In this document: positions 14,908 through 24,374 of the stretch, piece by piece
How the letters are laid out: every line of letters starts with the position of its first letter
Numbering within the stretch: position 1 is the stretch's first letter
Origin: Bacteroidaceae bacterium
Lineage (GTDB): Bacteria > Bacteroidota > Bacteroidia > Bacteroidales > Bacteroidaceae
Assembly (NCBI GenBank): GCA_017458585.1
Contig: JAFTAJ010000045.1
Location: forward strand, 62,001 to 126,000
Direction: 5' to 3'
DNA: 64,000 nucleotides
Notes under the pieces: model-generated
Seen by the model: only the letters and a program-made list of their open reading frames with translations
Told to the model about the DNA's origin: nothing
Database searches by the model: none
Program-made: the position numbers and the translations under genes

Positions 14908-17453
14908 AGCGGATCTTACTCTTACTCGTTTGCACTCTCGCATTTATGGCCGCACACGCCCAGCGCATCACGCAGACATATAATGATGTGCCCTTCAGCG
15001 AAGCGTTGCGCCAGCTAAGCGAGCAGAGCACAGACTATACCATCAGCTTCCTCTATGACGAACTGGAGGACTTCCGCATCACCACCGCCGTGAGCGCAAA
15101 GAGCATCCCCGATGCCATACGCCAGATGATAGGCTTCTATCCCATACGCATGGAGATAAACAGCAACGACATCGTGGTGGAATGCGTACAGAAGACAAAC
15201 TCCCGCTACAAGGGCACCATCTTTGACGAGCAAGGCCGCGCCGTAGGCTACGCCAATGTGATGCTGCTCTCCACCAAGGACTCCACTTTCCTCGCCGGTG
15301 GCGTAAGTAACGAAAGCGGCCTCTTTGTCATTCCCTGCGAACAGCGTCCCGTCATTGCCCGCATCTCCTACGTCGGATACAAGACCATCTACAAACTTTG
15401 CGACCAACTCGATATAGAAGCTATTCGTTTACAGCCAGAAACATATACTATAAAAGGTGTGATTGTAAAGGGTGAGATTCCACAATACAAGATGAGTACA
15501 GGTGGTGTGACTGTCGAAGTGCAGAATTCCATACTCAAAGATGTTGGTACAGCAGACGATTTACTCTCTATGCTTCCCAACGTTCAGGGAGAAGACGGCA
15601 ACTTTACCGTATTCGCCAAGGGAACGCCAGAAATCTACATCAACAACAGGAAGGTGCATAACGCCAAGGAACTGAAACGACTGAAATCAACCAACATCAA
15701 GAACGTGGACATCATCACGTCGCCCGGTGCCAAATACAATGCCGAGGTCGGTGCCGTCATCCGCATCAAAACCATCCGTCCGCAGGGCGATGGCGTGAGT
15801 GTGGAGGCATACAGCCAAGTAAAGTACAACGAGAAATGGACGACCTACGACGATGCCACGGTGAAGTATCGTACGGGAGGGCTGGAGGTGTTTGGAAACT
15901 TAGCACTTAATAACGGCAACCATTCCGAAGACAACACTGTTACAACAGACACCCGTGCCAACGGCAACCATGTCAGTATCGACCAGTACATCCCCAATAG
16001 TTATTGGTACACAACATTGGACGGGCAGATGGGGGCCAGTTATGACTTCAGTAAGGATCATTCCGTCGGTTTCTCTTATAACCTAAGTGGGTCGCTTTAT
16101 GAGGGCGGCACAGCGCAGACGCAGCAGACGATTACGCGAAACAACGCCTTGGAAGGTTCGGTGGACCAACTAATGACGATAGATGCTAGCGACCGCCCGC
16201 GACATGAGGCCAACATATACTACGTGGGCAAGGCTGGCAAACTCGGTCTCGACTTCAACGGTTCTTGGATTTGGAAGAAAAGTGTGCGTGACCAGACTTC
16301 ACTTGAGCAGAGCCTGCAACTGGCAGACCGCATAGTGACCACGCACAACGAGAATCGGAGCAATATGCTGGCAGGGAAACTGGTACTTACCTACCCTATA
16401 TGGAAAGGTGAAGTGAGTTTTGGCAGTGAGGCTACGCGTTCGAGCAATCACGGCATATATGAGAATATTGAACGAGTTGTATCACCCTCTGATGACGAAA
16501 TACGCGAGAGCAACATTGCTGGCTTTGCAGAATACGAGATAAAACTGGGCGAATGGAGCATCGGTGGCGGGCTGCGCTACGAGGCAGTCAATTCCGACTA
16601 TTATTCTTTCGGCGAATATCAGACCGAGCCAAGCCGCAAATACCGCGACCTTTTTCCCAATCTTTCCGTTGGTTGGCAATGCAACAAATGGGGCATACTA
16701 CTAAGCTACAACAAGCGCATAAGCCGCCCCAGCTATCGACTGCTTAACTCTAATGTGCAATACGATAATCGCTATACATACGAAGGCGGCAATCCCCTGC
16801 TACGCCCGGCCATCGAACAGAATATCGACCTCAATGTCACCTACTCTTGGTTGAACTTCACGGCAGGCTACAGCCACAATAAGGACATGCGTTTGAACTT
16901 TGGCAGTCTGTATCAGGAAGGAACAGAGGTCATCTTCTGGACCAACCACAACTTCGACAAGTTCAAGTCCTACAATGCATCGCTGACCGCCTCACCCAAA
17001 TTCGGCTTCTATAACCCCACGCTGACCCTCAGTTACTGGCAGCAGAATTTCGACACCAAGGCATACGGTATTGAAACAAAACTCAACAAGCCAGAATGGC
17101 AGATAAACTTCCGCAACTGGTTCACCTTCGGCAAGACCACCAAAGCCATGCTCTATCTGCATTATTCCACCAGCCACGACTGGGGTTTCAATAACTTTGC
17201 TCACGAGTTCAACATCAATGCTCGTGTGCAGAAGACATTCCTTGACGGCAATTTGACTGCCGCCCTCTTTGCCAATGACATCTTCCGAAATCTCCGTGAA
17301 CGCTGGACGGGCTACTATCCCGTCACCACGATGGGCAAGGATGCCTATGTCTATACCCGCCACATCGGAGTGTCATTATCGTATAACTTCAACACTACCC
17401 GCTCTAAGTACAAGGGCACTGGTGCTGGTAATGATGAAAAGAACCGACTTTGA
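14904..17453 (+). CDS. Outer membrane beta-barrel protein with STN and carboxypeptidase-like domains
   Basis: 849 residues. Signal peptide at 1-19. An STN (secretin/TonB short N-terminal) domain at about 22-95 (YNDVPFSEALRQLSEQ, then IRQMIGFYPIRME) is followed by a CarboxypepD_reg-like domain at about 100-165 (YKGTIFDEQGRAVGYANVML, RISYVGYKT). A plug-like region near 200-280 (FAKGTPEIYINNRKVHN) and a C-terminal barrel complete it, ending NTTRSKYKGTGAGNDEKNRL. It is of the OMP_b-brl_3 type rather than a full SusC. The STN domain should contact the anti-sigma encoded just before. The substrate is unknown. Confidence 0.85.
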   Translation: MKRILLLLVCTLAFMAAHAQRITQTYNDVPFSEALRQLSEQSTDYTISFLYDELEDFRITTAVSAKSIPDAIRQMIGFYPIRMEINSNDIVVECVQKTNSRYKGTIFDEQGRAVGYANVMLLSTKDSTFLAGGVSNESGLFVIPCEQRPVIARISYVGYKTIYKLCDQLDIEAIRLQPETYTIKGVIVKGEIPQYKMSTGGVTVEVQNSILKDVGTADDLLSMLPNVQGEDGNFTVFAKGTPEIYINNRKVHNAKELKRLKSTNIKNVDIITSPGAKYNAEVGAVIRIKTIRPQGDGVSVEAYSQVKYNEKWTTYDDATVKYRTGGLEVFGNLALNNGNHSEDNTVTTDTRANGNHVSIDQYIPNSYWYTTLDGQMGASYDFSKDHSVGFSYNLSGSLYEGGTAQTQQTITRNNALEGSVDQLMTIDASDRPRHEANIYYVGKAGKLGLDFNGSWIWKKSVRDQTSLEQSLQLADRIVTTHNENRSNMLAGKLVLTYPIWKGEVSFGSEATRSSNHGIYENIERVVSPSDDEIRESNIAGFAEYEIKLGEWSIGGGLRYEAVNSDYYSFGEYQTEPSRKYRDLFPNLSVGWQCNKWGILLSYNKRISRPSYRLLNSNVQYDNRYTYEGGNPLLRPAIEQNIDLNVTYSWLNFTAGYSHNKDMRLNFGSLYQEGTEVIFWTNHNFDKFKSYNASLTASPKFGFYNPTLTLSYWQQNFDTKAYGIETKLNKPEWQINFRNWFTFGKTTKAMLYLHYSTSHDWGFNNFAHEFNINARVQKTFLDGNLTAALFANDIFRNLRERWTGYYPVTTMGKDAYVYTRHIGVSLSYNFNTTRSKYKGTGAGNDEKNRL

Positions 17454-17468
17454 AACTGAAATATAAAG

Positions 17469-20012
17469 ATGAGACATGTAATTCCCTTTATTCTATTCTT
17501 TCTTCTTTTCATTGCGACAGCACACGCCCAGCGCATCACGCATACATATAATGATGTGCCCTTCAGCGAAGCGTTGCGCCAACTGAGCGAGCAGAGCACA
17601 GACTATACCATCAGCTTCCTATATGACGAGCTGGAGGACTTCCGCATCACCACCGCCGTGAGTGCAAAGAGCATCCCCGACGCCATACGCCAGATGATAG
17701 GCTTCTATCCCATACGCATGGAGATGAACGGCAACGACATCGTGGTGGAATGCGTGCAGAAGACAAACTCCCGCTACAAGGGCACCATCCTTGACGAGCA
17801 GGGCCGCGCCGTAGGCTACGCCAATGTGATGCTGCTCTCCACCAAGGACTCCACTTTCATCGCCGGTGGCGTAAGTAACGAAAGCGGCCTCTTTGTCATC
17901 CCCTGCGAACAGCGTCCCGTCATTGCCCGCATCTCCTACGTCGGATACAAGACGGCATATAAGATATGCCACACCACCGACATCGGCACGATACGGATGC
18001 AGTCCGAGACGATGACGCTGAAAGGCGTGACTGTGAAAGGGCAAAGACTTTTATATACCGCAACAGACAATGGATTAAAGGTCACTGTGCAGGGAACGCC
18101 TTTAGAGCAGTTCGGCTCTGTCACGGAAATGCTCACCCATCTGCCTCTGATGATGGGTAACGGCGAGATAGCAGGTCATGGCAAACCCGAAATATACATC
18201 AACAATAAGAAAGTGCGCAATGAGTCTGAATTAGACCGTCTCCGAGCCGACGAGATTCTATCGGCAGAGATTATCACCAACCCTGGTGCAGAATATGGTG
18301 CCGACATCACCTCTGTCATACGACTGAAAACAGTCCGCAAGGCGGGCGAAGGCTGGAGCGGCAACTACTCCGCCGCCTACCGTCAGGGCGAACAGTGGTA
18401 CGGCAATATCAATGCCGCTCTGAACTACCGCACCCGCAACGGCATGGACTTCTTCGTCAAAGGCTATCTGACAGAGAACAACGAACTCATGGATTATACA
18501 TCCCAGACAGAGCTGAAGACTTCAAGCGTCTGGACATACGACAGTCGAATGCATTGGCATAATCACAATATCTACTATTTTGCAGACCTTGGCTGGAACT
18601 GGGAGATTAACGATCATCATTCCGTAGGACTCACCTATACAGCCTTCAGCCGGATTGGAAGCAACTGGGGCAACATAGAACAGGACGAGCGCGTATGGCA
18701 GGATGGAAAACTCTTCGACGAGGGGCATACATCTACCGACAACTCCTACAAGACGAAAATGTCGCACAGCGTCAACACTTATTACAATGGGGAGATTGGC
18801 AAATGGAAAATAGACTTCAGCGCAGACTACTATGGCGAACGTGACTATACGGAAATGGAAGGGGTTACTAACAGACAGCCCAGTGCCTCCAGCAACACCA
18901 CCACCAAGAATCGGCTCCTTGCAGAAAAGCTCACCATCACCGCTCCCGTGCCATACGGCAACCTTACCTTTGGAGAAGAGGTCTCAGATGTTGACCGTTC
19001 CAATGATTTCCTTCAAAGCGGATTCTCGGCCGACGACCATATCCATCAGATGACCACCACTTGGTCGCTCTATGCCAACTACAGCCTACAAGTCAAGAAG
19101 TTCTCTTTCAACGCAGGGCTTCGATGGCAGAATGAGTATAACCGATACGAACAGAACGGGCAAATGCAGGATGAGATGAGTCCAGACTACCATGTCGTCA
19201 TCCCCAACCTGTCAGTCAGTCGCAAGAGCGACCAGTGGAGACACACCCTCTCCTATCGGGGCTATCGCTATAATCCTCCATACGGCTCGCTATCATCCGC
19301 CGTCATCTATGCAGGGAAATACGAGTATCGTACTGGCAATCCCTACCTTCAGCCTCAGACGCACGACATCATCTCGTGGGAGACAAACTGGAAATGGATG
19401 AACATAGAACTGCAGTATGACTACATAAAAAACCGCTATAGTGACTTTCATACAATCTATGATGAAGCCAACCATCCCGGCGTGAGGCTCATGGATTATA
19501 GGACAACCCCCACCATCCAGATGTATCGGCTGATATTGAATGCTTCGCCAAAGATTGGCATCTGGCAGCTGAACTATACGGCATCACTCGAATATAAGGA
19601 TGAGGACTTGGAGCCGTTAGGCATCACCCATAATTTCAAGGGCCTTTGTACGGAATTCAATCTCGACAACACATTCACCCTCCCCAAAGCATGGCTGTTG
19701 AATATACAAGGCTATATTGAGCCTTATTATAGGAGTGGTTTCCATATATTTAAGACCAGCGGTAGCCTGAACCTCCGCCTCAGCAGGCAGTTCCTGAAAG
19801 ACAAAAGCCTCAGCGTGGCCCTGCTGGCAAGAGACCTCCTCCGCACTGATTATGTCAAAGGAACAGAATATAACGGCATCGGCTATCGTGTAGATGTGGA
19901 AACATATCGCGACAGACGCCGCATCGGCATCGATGTCCCTTGGAAATTCAATGCCACACGTAGTCGCTATAAAGGTAGCCACGCCGGACAAAGTGAACGC
20001 AACCGACTATAA
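17469..20012 (+). CDS. Tandem paralogue: outer membrane beta-barrel protein
   Basis: 847 residues with the same architecture as the preceding gene: signal peptide, STN domain, carboxypeptidase-like domain, plug-like segment (HGKPEIYINNKKVRN) and barrel, ending FNATRSRYKGSHAGQSERNRL. The first 165 or so residues are nearly identical to those of its neighbour (435 bp at 17519-17953 against 14951-15385, no indels, about fifteen differences by eye). The rest is only distantly similar. The gap to the first gene is 15 nt. The pair probably shares a signalling front end and differs in cargo (inference). Confidence 0.85.
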   Translation: MRHVIPFILFFLLFIATAHAQRITHTYNDVPFSEALRQLSEQSTDYTISFLYDELEDFRITTAVSAKSIPDAIRQMIGFYPIRMEMNGNDIVVECVQKTNSRYKGTILDEQGRAVGYANVMLLSTKDSTFIAGGVSNESGLFVIPCEQRPVIARISYVGYKTAYKICHTTDIGTIRMQSETMTLKGVTVKGQRLLYTATDNGLKVTVQGTPLEQFGSVTEMLTHLPLMMGNGEIAGHGKPEIYINNKKVRNESELDRLRADEILSAEIITNPGAEYGADITSVIRLKTVRKAGEGWSGNYSAAYRQGEQWYGNINAALNYRTRNGMDFFVKGYLTENNELMDYTSQTELKTSSVWTYDSRMHWHNHNIYYFADLGWNWEINDHHSVGLTYTAFSRIGSNWGNIEQDERVWQDGKLFDEGHTSTDNSYKTKMSHSVNTYYNGEIGKWKIDFSADYYGERDYTEMEGVTNRQPSASSNTTTKNRLLAEKLTITAPVPYGNLTFGEEVSDVDRSNDFLQSGFSADDHIHQMTTTWSLYANYSLQVKKFSFNAGLRWQNEYNRYEQNGQMQDEMSPDYHVVIPNLSVSRKSDQWRHTLSYRGYRYNPPYGSLSSAVIYAGKYEYRTGNPYLQPQTHDIISWETNWKWMNIELQYDYIKNRYSDFHTIYDEANHPGVRLMDYRTTPTIQMYRLILNASPKIGIWQLNYTASLEYKDEDLEPLGITHNFKGLCTEFNLDNTFTLPKAWLLNIQGYIEPYYRSGFHIFKTSGSLNLRLSRQFLKDKSLSVALLARDLLRTDYVKGTEYNGIGYRVDVETYRDRRRIGIDVPWKFNATRSRYKGSHAGQSERNRL

Positions 20013-20053
20013 ATTCTCTCTCGTTCGGGCTGTCATCAGTTCGTGAAAATAAA

Positions 20054-21046
20054 TTAGCCCAGGCACTGCTCCACGATGTTGCTCTGTATCTGCTTGTAGA
20101 GGGGGCAGCGGCGGTAGTCGGTGTGCTTGCGGAGCATCTCGGTGGGGGAGGCTGCGGAGTGCTGATAGCCGGCAAGCTCATTCTGCCGCTGTGTGGAGTG
20201 GACGGCAAGATTCTTTATCTCTTTCTGACGACGGCGGCGCAGTATGTTGCACACGTTCTCAAGCAGGGGTGCTACGATTTTTTCCAACAGATCGTGGCCT
20301 CTCATATAAAGATAGGTGGTCTCGGGGGTGACGCCCAGCTCTGCCAAGCGGTTCATCAGCGGCTGATAGGTCTCCGCCCCTTCCGGAAACTTCTGCTGGA
20401 GGCGCGAGACAGCGACATCTACCTTGTGCTGCAGACGGGCGAGCGCCGTTTCGGGATTAAAGATATCCACGCTGCCGGGGGTGGCCGTCAGGGCGAAGTC
20501 TGCCATGGGGAACTCCTTGAAATGGCCGTAGCGGTATGCCCACACATTCCATACAAAGAGCGGATGGATGATGCGCGAATACTCAGCCATGAATGCCTCG
20601 AAGTCTATCAGCGAGTGGTCGTCGTTGAGCGTGGCCATCACGCACACGCCGTGGAGCGAGGGGGCGTAGCACTGATAGTTTTCGATGGCATAGGTGTAGG
20701 TGTGAAACACGTAATCGTTGTGGCACACCTCTTCCGATGAGCGCGTGCTGCCGTCGAGCAGGTAGTCGTAGTCGGCATCCACACACACTATCATGTCGCG
20801 CCCCAGTCCCTTGGCCAAAGCATGGAGCAGTGCCGTCTTCTTACCTTTCTGCAATGTGGTGCGCGAGGGCAGCATCACCTCAAAATACATCTGCTCCGTT
20901 TCCAGTTCGCTGAGCAGGGTGCGCCAAAAGAATATGTCGTCGTAGCTCTCAACGTATGCCACCACCTTGCGACGCTTGCTGCGGCCACGCAGCCGTTGGG
21001 CAGCCCTCACGTAGTCGCTGGTGATGTATCTGTTGAGATTTTTCAT
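20054..21046 (-). CDS. DUF4435 (TOPRIM-like) protein, AriB-like
   Basis: 330-residue DUF4435 protein. The N-terminal part shows a TOPRIM-like acidic pattern: Glu in VVAYVESYDDIFFW (about residue 43) and Asp pair in IVCVDADYDYLL (about residue 100). In the PARIS anti-phage system the DUF4435 subunit AriB is the toxin nuclease held by an ABC-type ATPase, AriA; here an ATPase gene lies immediately upstream on the same strand. The frame opens at a TTG at 21073, but the ATG at 21046 is preferred. The toxic role is inferred from family and neighbour only. Confidence 0.7.
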   Translation of the reverse strand: MKNLNRYITSDYVRAAQRLRGRSKRRKVVAYVESYDDIFFWRTLLSELETEQMYFEVMLPSRTTLQKGKKTALLHALAKGLGRDMIVCVDADYDYLLDGSTRSSEEVCHNDYVFHTYTYAIENYQCYAPSLHGVCVMATLNDDHSLIDFEAFMAEYSRIIHPLFVWNVWAYRYGHFKEFPMADFALTATPGSVDIFNPETALARLQHKVDVAVSRLQQKFPEGAETYQPLMNRLAELGVTPETTYLYMRGHDLLEKIVAPLLENVCNILRRRRQKEIKNLAVHSTQRQNELAGYQHSAASPTEMLRKHTDYRRCPLYKQIQSNIVEQCLG

Positions 21047-21099
21047 AAAACGGAAACGAAACTCTATAATCAATAACCCCTAACCATTCCCATCTAGGT

Positions 21100-21936
21100 T
21101 CAGTCTTCTACGACGATGTCGCTTACTTCGGTGACGGCGTCGAGCCATCCGTCCATGATGAGGGCGGGCGAGTGGGTGGTAAGGATTATCTGTGCGTTAG
21201 GGTTCATCTTGCGGATGATGGTCACGAGGCGCTGCTGCCACTCTATGTGCAGACTGGCTTCGGGCTCGTCCATGAGCAAGACGTATGGCTGATTGTTTTG
21301 CAGCAACACGGTGAGCAGGATGATGAGCATCTGCTTCTCGCCCGACGAGAGACGATAGGGCGACAGCCGCTCGCCATACTGCAGGAAGGTGAGCTCATTG
21401 CTGGTGCGGTCGATGGTCTTCATCGTCTCGCTGAAGAGCGAGTCGATAGTGTCGTGGAAATCGGTCTTGGCACGGCTCACCTGCATGGCCTCCTGCTGGG
21501 CGTCTGCCCCTCCGCGGGTGAGTATCTCTATCATCTGGTTGCCAATATTGACTTGATAGTCAAGGTAGCGGCGCTGCAACTCGTAGAGGTGCCAATCGAG
21601 CTCCGAGCGGATTATGCCATCGGTGACCTTAGCGGCCAGCGAGGTGGGAATCATCGTGTTGTCGAAGCTGCGCACCACGTCGAAGCGCACCTCTGTAGCC
21701 TCGTGGGGAGCCAGGGTGATATGCACGGAGGTGGAGCGCGGCTCACGTAGCGACGTGCTGGGCACAGCCTCGTTAAGTGCCTTGAGCTCACTGACCAAGC
21801 GATTGAGTATGGTGGTCTTGCCCATACCGTTCACTCCGCTCAGGATATTGACATCGGGGCGTAGCTGCCAGCGGATATGGCGACGACCACTCCACAGGCT
21901 CTCTATCTCTATCTGCTCAATATAGTTGGCAAGCAT
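21100..21936 (-). CDS. ABC-type AAA ATPase, AriA/OLD-like
   Basis: 278-residue ATPase with a complete site: Walker A GVNGMGKTT (about residues 34-42), ABC signature RLSSGEKQM, Walker B VLLMDEPEASLH and switch His in ILTTHSPAL. It has no long coiled coil, so it is not SMC-like. It precedes the DUF4435 gene by 53 nt on the same strand, which suggests a two-gene unit. At 278 residues it is shorter than the AriA proteins I know of (over 400), so it may be a reduced PARIS-like sensor or a related overcoming-lysogenisation-type ATPase. Confidence 0.7.
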   Translation of the reverse strand: MLANYIEQIEIESLWSGRRHIRWQLRPDVNILSGVNGMGKTTILNRLVSELKALNEAVPSTSLREPRSTSVHITLAPHEATEVRFDVVRSFDNTMIPTSLAAKVTDGIIRSELDWHLYELQRRYLDYQVNIGNQMIEILTRGGADAQQEAMQVSRAKTDFHDTIDSLFSETMKTIDRTSNELTFLQYGERLSPYRLSSGEKQMLIILLTVLLQNNQPYVLLMDEPEASLHIEWQQRLVTIIRKMNPNAQIILTTHSPALIMDGWLDAVTEVSDIVVED

Positions 21937-21981
21937 GATAAAAGGTTATAGGTTATAGGTTAGTGGTTAGAGATAATATTC

Positions 21982-22449
21982 TTACGCTTCTTCCTCTGAG
22001 TAGAGTAGCGGCAAGCAGGTCTGCTTCCATTCGTAGATTTCCTCGTCCTTGAAGAACCGCTTGATTTCCATTATCGCCGAGCGCAGTCCGTCGCTGGCGT
22101 GTATGATGTTCTCCTGCTTGCTCATAGAGTATATTCCGCGGATGGTGCCGGGGAACGCATTGCGTCCGTTGGTGGCACCGGTCATGGTGCGCACTACATT
22201 GATAGCCTCGACGCCTTCCAGCACCATAGCCACCACGGGAGCCGCCGTCATGCTGTCCTTGAGTCTCTGAAAGAAGGGCTTGTCTGCCAGATGGGCATAA
22301 TGCTCAGAGAGCATCTCGTCGTCAAGCTGTATCATCTTCAGCGCTGCTATACGCAGGCCTTTTTTCTCAAAAATGGAAATAATCTCGCCAATCAATGCGC
22401 GCTGCACAGCCGACGGCTTGAGCAACACAAGTGTCTTTTCTAATGCCAT
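21982..22449 (-). CDS. ndk: Nucleoside diphosphate kinase
   Basis: 155 residues. Transfers phosphate between nucleoside tri- and diphosphates through a phospho-histidine. Recognised by EKTLVLLKPSAVQRALIGEI, NGRNAFPGTIRGIYS and the active-site His in ENIIHASD. The length is slightly above the common 140, as in other Bacteroidetes. The upstream spacer (22457-22490) is a GGTTATTGGTTAGAGG microrepeat, and a similar one lies before the next gene. It is a housekeeping gene between the PARIS-like pair and the S4/pth/rplY group. Confidence 0.96.
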   Translation of the reverse strand: MALEKTLVLLKPSAVQRALIGEIISIFEKKGLRIAALKMIQLDDEMLSEHYAHLADKPFFQRLKDSMTAAPVVAMVLEGVEAINVVRTMTGATNGRNAFPGTIRGIYSMSKQENIIHASDGLRSAIMEIKRFFKDEEIYEWKQTCLPLLYSEEEA

Positions 22450-22537
22450 AATCTTAAAGGTTATTGGTTAGAGGTTATAGGTTATAGATATTACGGATGC
22501 AAAGATAGTAAAAAAAATAATTTTGACAAAGAAACAA

Positions 22538-22945
22538 CTAATCTTCATCAAAATCGAAGTCCGTATCTATAAAGATAGGTGTGTTGAAATCGTCGAGGGC
22601 GCGGCGGTCCTTCTTGGTTGGTCGGCCTGTGCCGCGGGCTCTGTCAACAAATCCGCTCATGCGGCTCATCTCCAGCAGCTCATACTGCTCCGGCGCAGTG
22701 ACATTCTCCAATATCTCGGGCAACATCTTGGCGCCCACGCGTTTCTCGATGGCCTTGAGTATACGAAAGGAATAGGTAACGGGTGGCTTGCGCACGTCGA
22801 TAACATCGCCCTCCTTCACCATGTGCGACGCCTTGAGGCGCGCACCGTCCTTGGTGATGCGGCCATTCTTGCATGCGTCGGCAGCAATGGTGCGTGTCTT
22901 GAAGATGCGCGCTGCCCACAGCCATTTGTCAAGTCGTGCTTCCAT
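22538..22945 (-). CDS. S4-domain RNA-binding protein (Hsp15-like)
   Basis: 135 residues. The N-terminal S4 domain (RLDKWLWAARIFKTRTIAADACKNG, about residues 4-60) matches the heat-shock protein 15 / HslR type, which binds stalled large ribosomal subunits carrying peptidyl-tRNA. The acidic C-terminal tail (IDTDFDFDED) and basic linker (GRPTKKDRR) are typical for Bacteroidetes members. It lies downstream of pth and rplY on the same strand, a fitting context for ribosome rescue. The upstream spacer is a CTACTTTTACCTACCTCT microrepeat. Confidence 0.85.
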   Translation of the reverse strand: MEARLDKWLWAARIFKTRTIAADACKNGRITKDGARLKASHMVKEGDVIDVRKPPVTYSFRILKAIEKRVGAKMLPEILENVTAPEQYELLEMSRMSGFVDRARGTGRPTKKDRRALDDFNTPIFIDTDFDFDED

Positions 22946-22992
22946 TCCTTTCTCCCTTTTATCTACTTCTTTCTACTTTTACCTACCTCTAT

Positions 22993-23610
22993 CTACTTAT
23001 TATTGTAATTATTCATGGCGAACTGCACACCGCTGAGCACGAATGCCTTTACTGCCTCGCAGGCCTGCCCTACCCTTTTGTCCATGGCCGCCTTCTCCGC
23101 CTCGTCAAAGGGGCTGAGCACAAAGTCCACCTGATGGCCACGGGCAAACTCGTTGCCAATGCCGAAGCGCAGACGTGCGTACTGGTCGGTGCCCAGACAC
23201 TGCGTGATGCTCTTCAGTCCGTTGTGGCCGCCTTCGCTACCGGAAGGCTTCATCCTCAGTGTGCCGAACGGCAAAGCCAAATCGTCGCTGACAATAAGCA
23301 GACGCTCCAACTCAATCTTCTTCTGCTTCACCCAGTAACGCACCGCATTGCCGCTGAGGTTCATATATGTGGAAGGCTTGAGGAGCACCACCTTGTGCCC
23401 CTTCAACCTCATCTCTGCGACAAAGCCGTAGCGCTTGTCCTCAAAAGCGATATTGGATGCCCCAGCAAGAGCATCCAATACCATAAATCCAATATTGTGG
23501 CGTGTGCCTGCGTACTCGTTGCCGATGTTGCCAAGCCCAACAACCAAATAATTCATCTCTTCAGTCTGTTGTTTATCCCTCGAGAATATTTTTCTCAAAA
23601 AACTCAACAT
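22993..23610 (-). CDS. pth: Peptidyl-tRNA hydrolase
   Basis: 205 residues. Releases tRNA from peptidyl-tRNA that has dropped off the ribosome. Family signatures are MNYLVVGLGNIGNEYAGTRHNIGF, which carries the catalytic His of TRHNIGF, LLKPSTYMNLSG and LALPFGTLRMKPSGSEGGHNG. The longer start at 23610 adds 18 residues (MLSFLRKIFSRDKQQTEE) before the usual one. I keep it because it leaves just 10 nt after rplY, but the ATG at 23556 is possible. It is in an operon with rplY. Confidence 0.94.
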   Translation of the reverse strand: MLSFLRKIFSRDKQQTEEMNYLVVGLGNIGNEYAGTRHNIGFMVLDALAGASNIAFEDKRYGFVAEMRLKGHKVVLLKPSTYMNLSGNAVRYWVKQKKIELERLLIVSDDLALPFGTLRMKPSGSEGGHNGLKSITQCLGTDQYARLRFGIGNEFARGHQVDFVLSPFDEAEKAAMDKRVGQACEAVKAFVLSGVQFAMNNYNNK

Positions 23611-23620
23611 TGCTTTAAGC

Positions 23621-24238
23621 TTATGCCTCAGCAGCCTCGCCAGCCTCCTCGGTCTCCTCCTCGGCAGACTTGGAGTTGCGGGTAGCCTTAACGGTGCAAA
23701 CGAGAGCCTGCTTGGGAGTTACTATCTCCAGACCCTCAAACTCGAGGTCGCCCACGATGATTGACTTACCGATAGCCAGGTCAGAGATGTCGATAGTCAG
23801 ACGCTCGGGAATCTTGTCGTATGTAGCCTTAACCTTCAGGCTGCGAGTCAGCGAGCGGAAAGAACCACCCTCGCGCACACCAATAGCGTGACCGGTATAG
23901 TTGACGGGCACAGCCATCACGATAGGCTTGTCGTCGGTAATCTGATAGAAGTCGATGTGCAGCACGTTGTCCTTCACGGGGTGGAACTGCAACTCCCTCA
24001 TCACGGCCTTGCAAACCTTGCCGTCGATGTCGAGGTTAACTACAAAAATCTCAGGAGTGTAGATCAGTTTGCGTACAGCCTCGAATGTTACGCTGAAACT
24101 GGTAGCCACAGCCTTACCATCGGCGTCCTTCTGACCACCGTAAAGATTACACGGGATTGCGCCGCTTGCGCGCAGCACCTTGGCAGCCTTCTTGCCGCCA
24201 GCCTGACGGGCAGTGCCCTTAAGTTCAAATGTCTTCAT
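23621..24238 (-). CDS. rplY: 50S ribosomal protein L25 (CTC family)
   Basis: 205-residue long form of L25, which binds 5S rRNA. The N-terminal L25 domain (FELKGTARQAGGKKAAKVLRASGAIPCNLYG in outline) is followed by the CTC-type beta domain (VLHIDFYQITDDKPIVMAVPVNYTGHA) and an acidic Glu/Ala-rich tail. The length is normal for Bacteroidetes. It is the first gene of a unit with pth and the S4 protein; a clear TAATTTTG box lies 90 nt upstream. Confidence 0.95.
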   Translation of the reverse strand: MKTFELKGTARQAGGKKAAKVLRASGAIPCNLYGGQKDADGKAVATSFSVTFEAVRKLIYTPEIFVVNLDIDGKVCKAVMRELQFHPVKDNVLHIDFYQITDDKPIVMAVPVNYTGHAIGVREGGSFRSLTRSLKVKATYDKIPERLTIDISDLAIGKSIIVGDLEFEGLEIVTPKQALVCTVKATRNSKSAEEETEEAGEAAEA

Positions 24239-24327
24239 TTCTTTAAGTTTTGTGTTACTCTGAATTAAGTTGTTAATAATAAGCCGCTTAATCTGCCATC
24301 ACACGTAATGTAGCCTAAAAAGCGCGG

Positions 24328-24335
24328 CAAAATTA
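24328..24335 (-). promoter_or_regulatory. -7 box of the rplY-pth operon
   Basis: The minus strand reads TAATTTTG, an exact TAnnTTTG match, 90 nt before the rplY ATG. No clear TTTG is seen at -33. Confidence 0.6.
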
Positions 24336-24374
24336 GCACTTTTTTATGAAACAGCCAATATTTCAACTCTTTTT

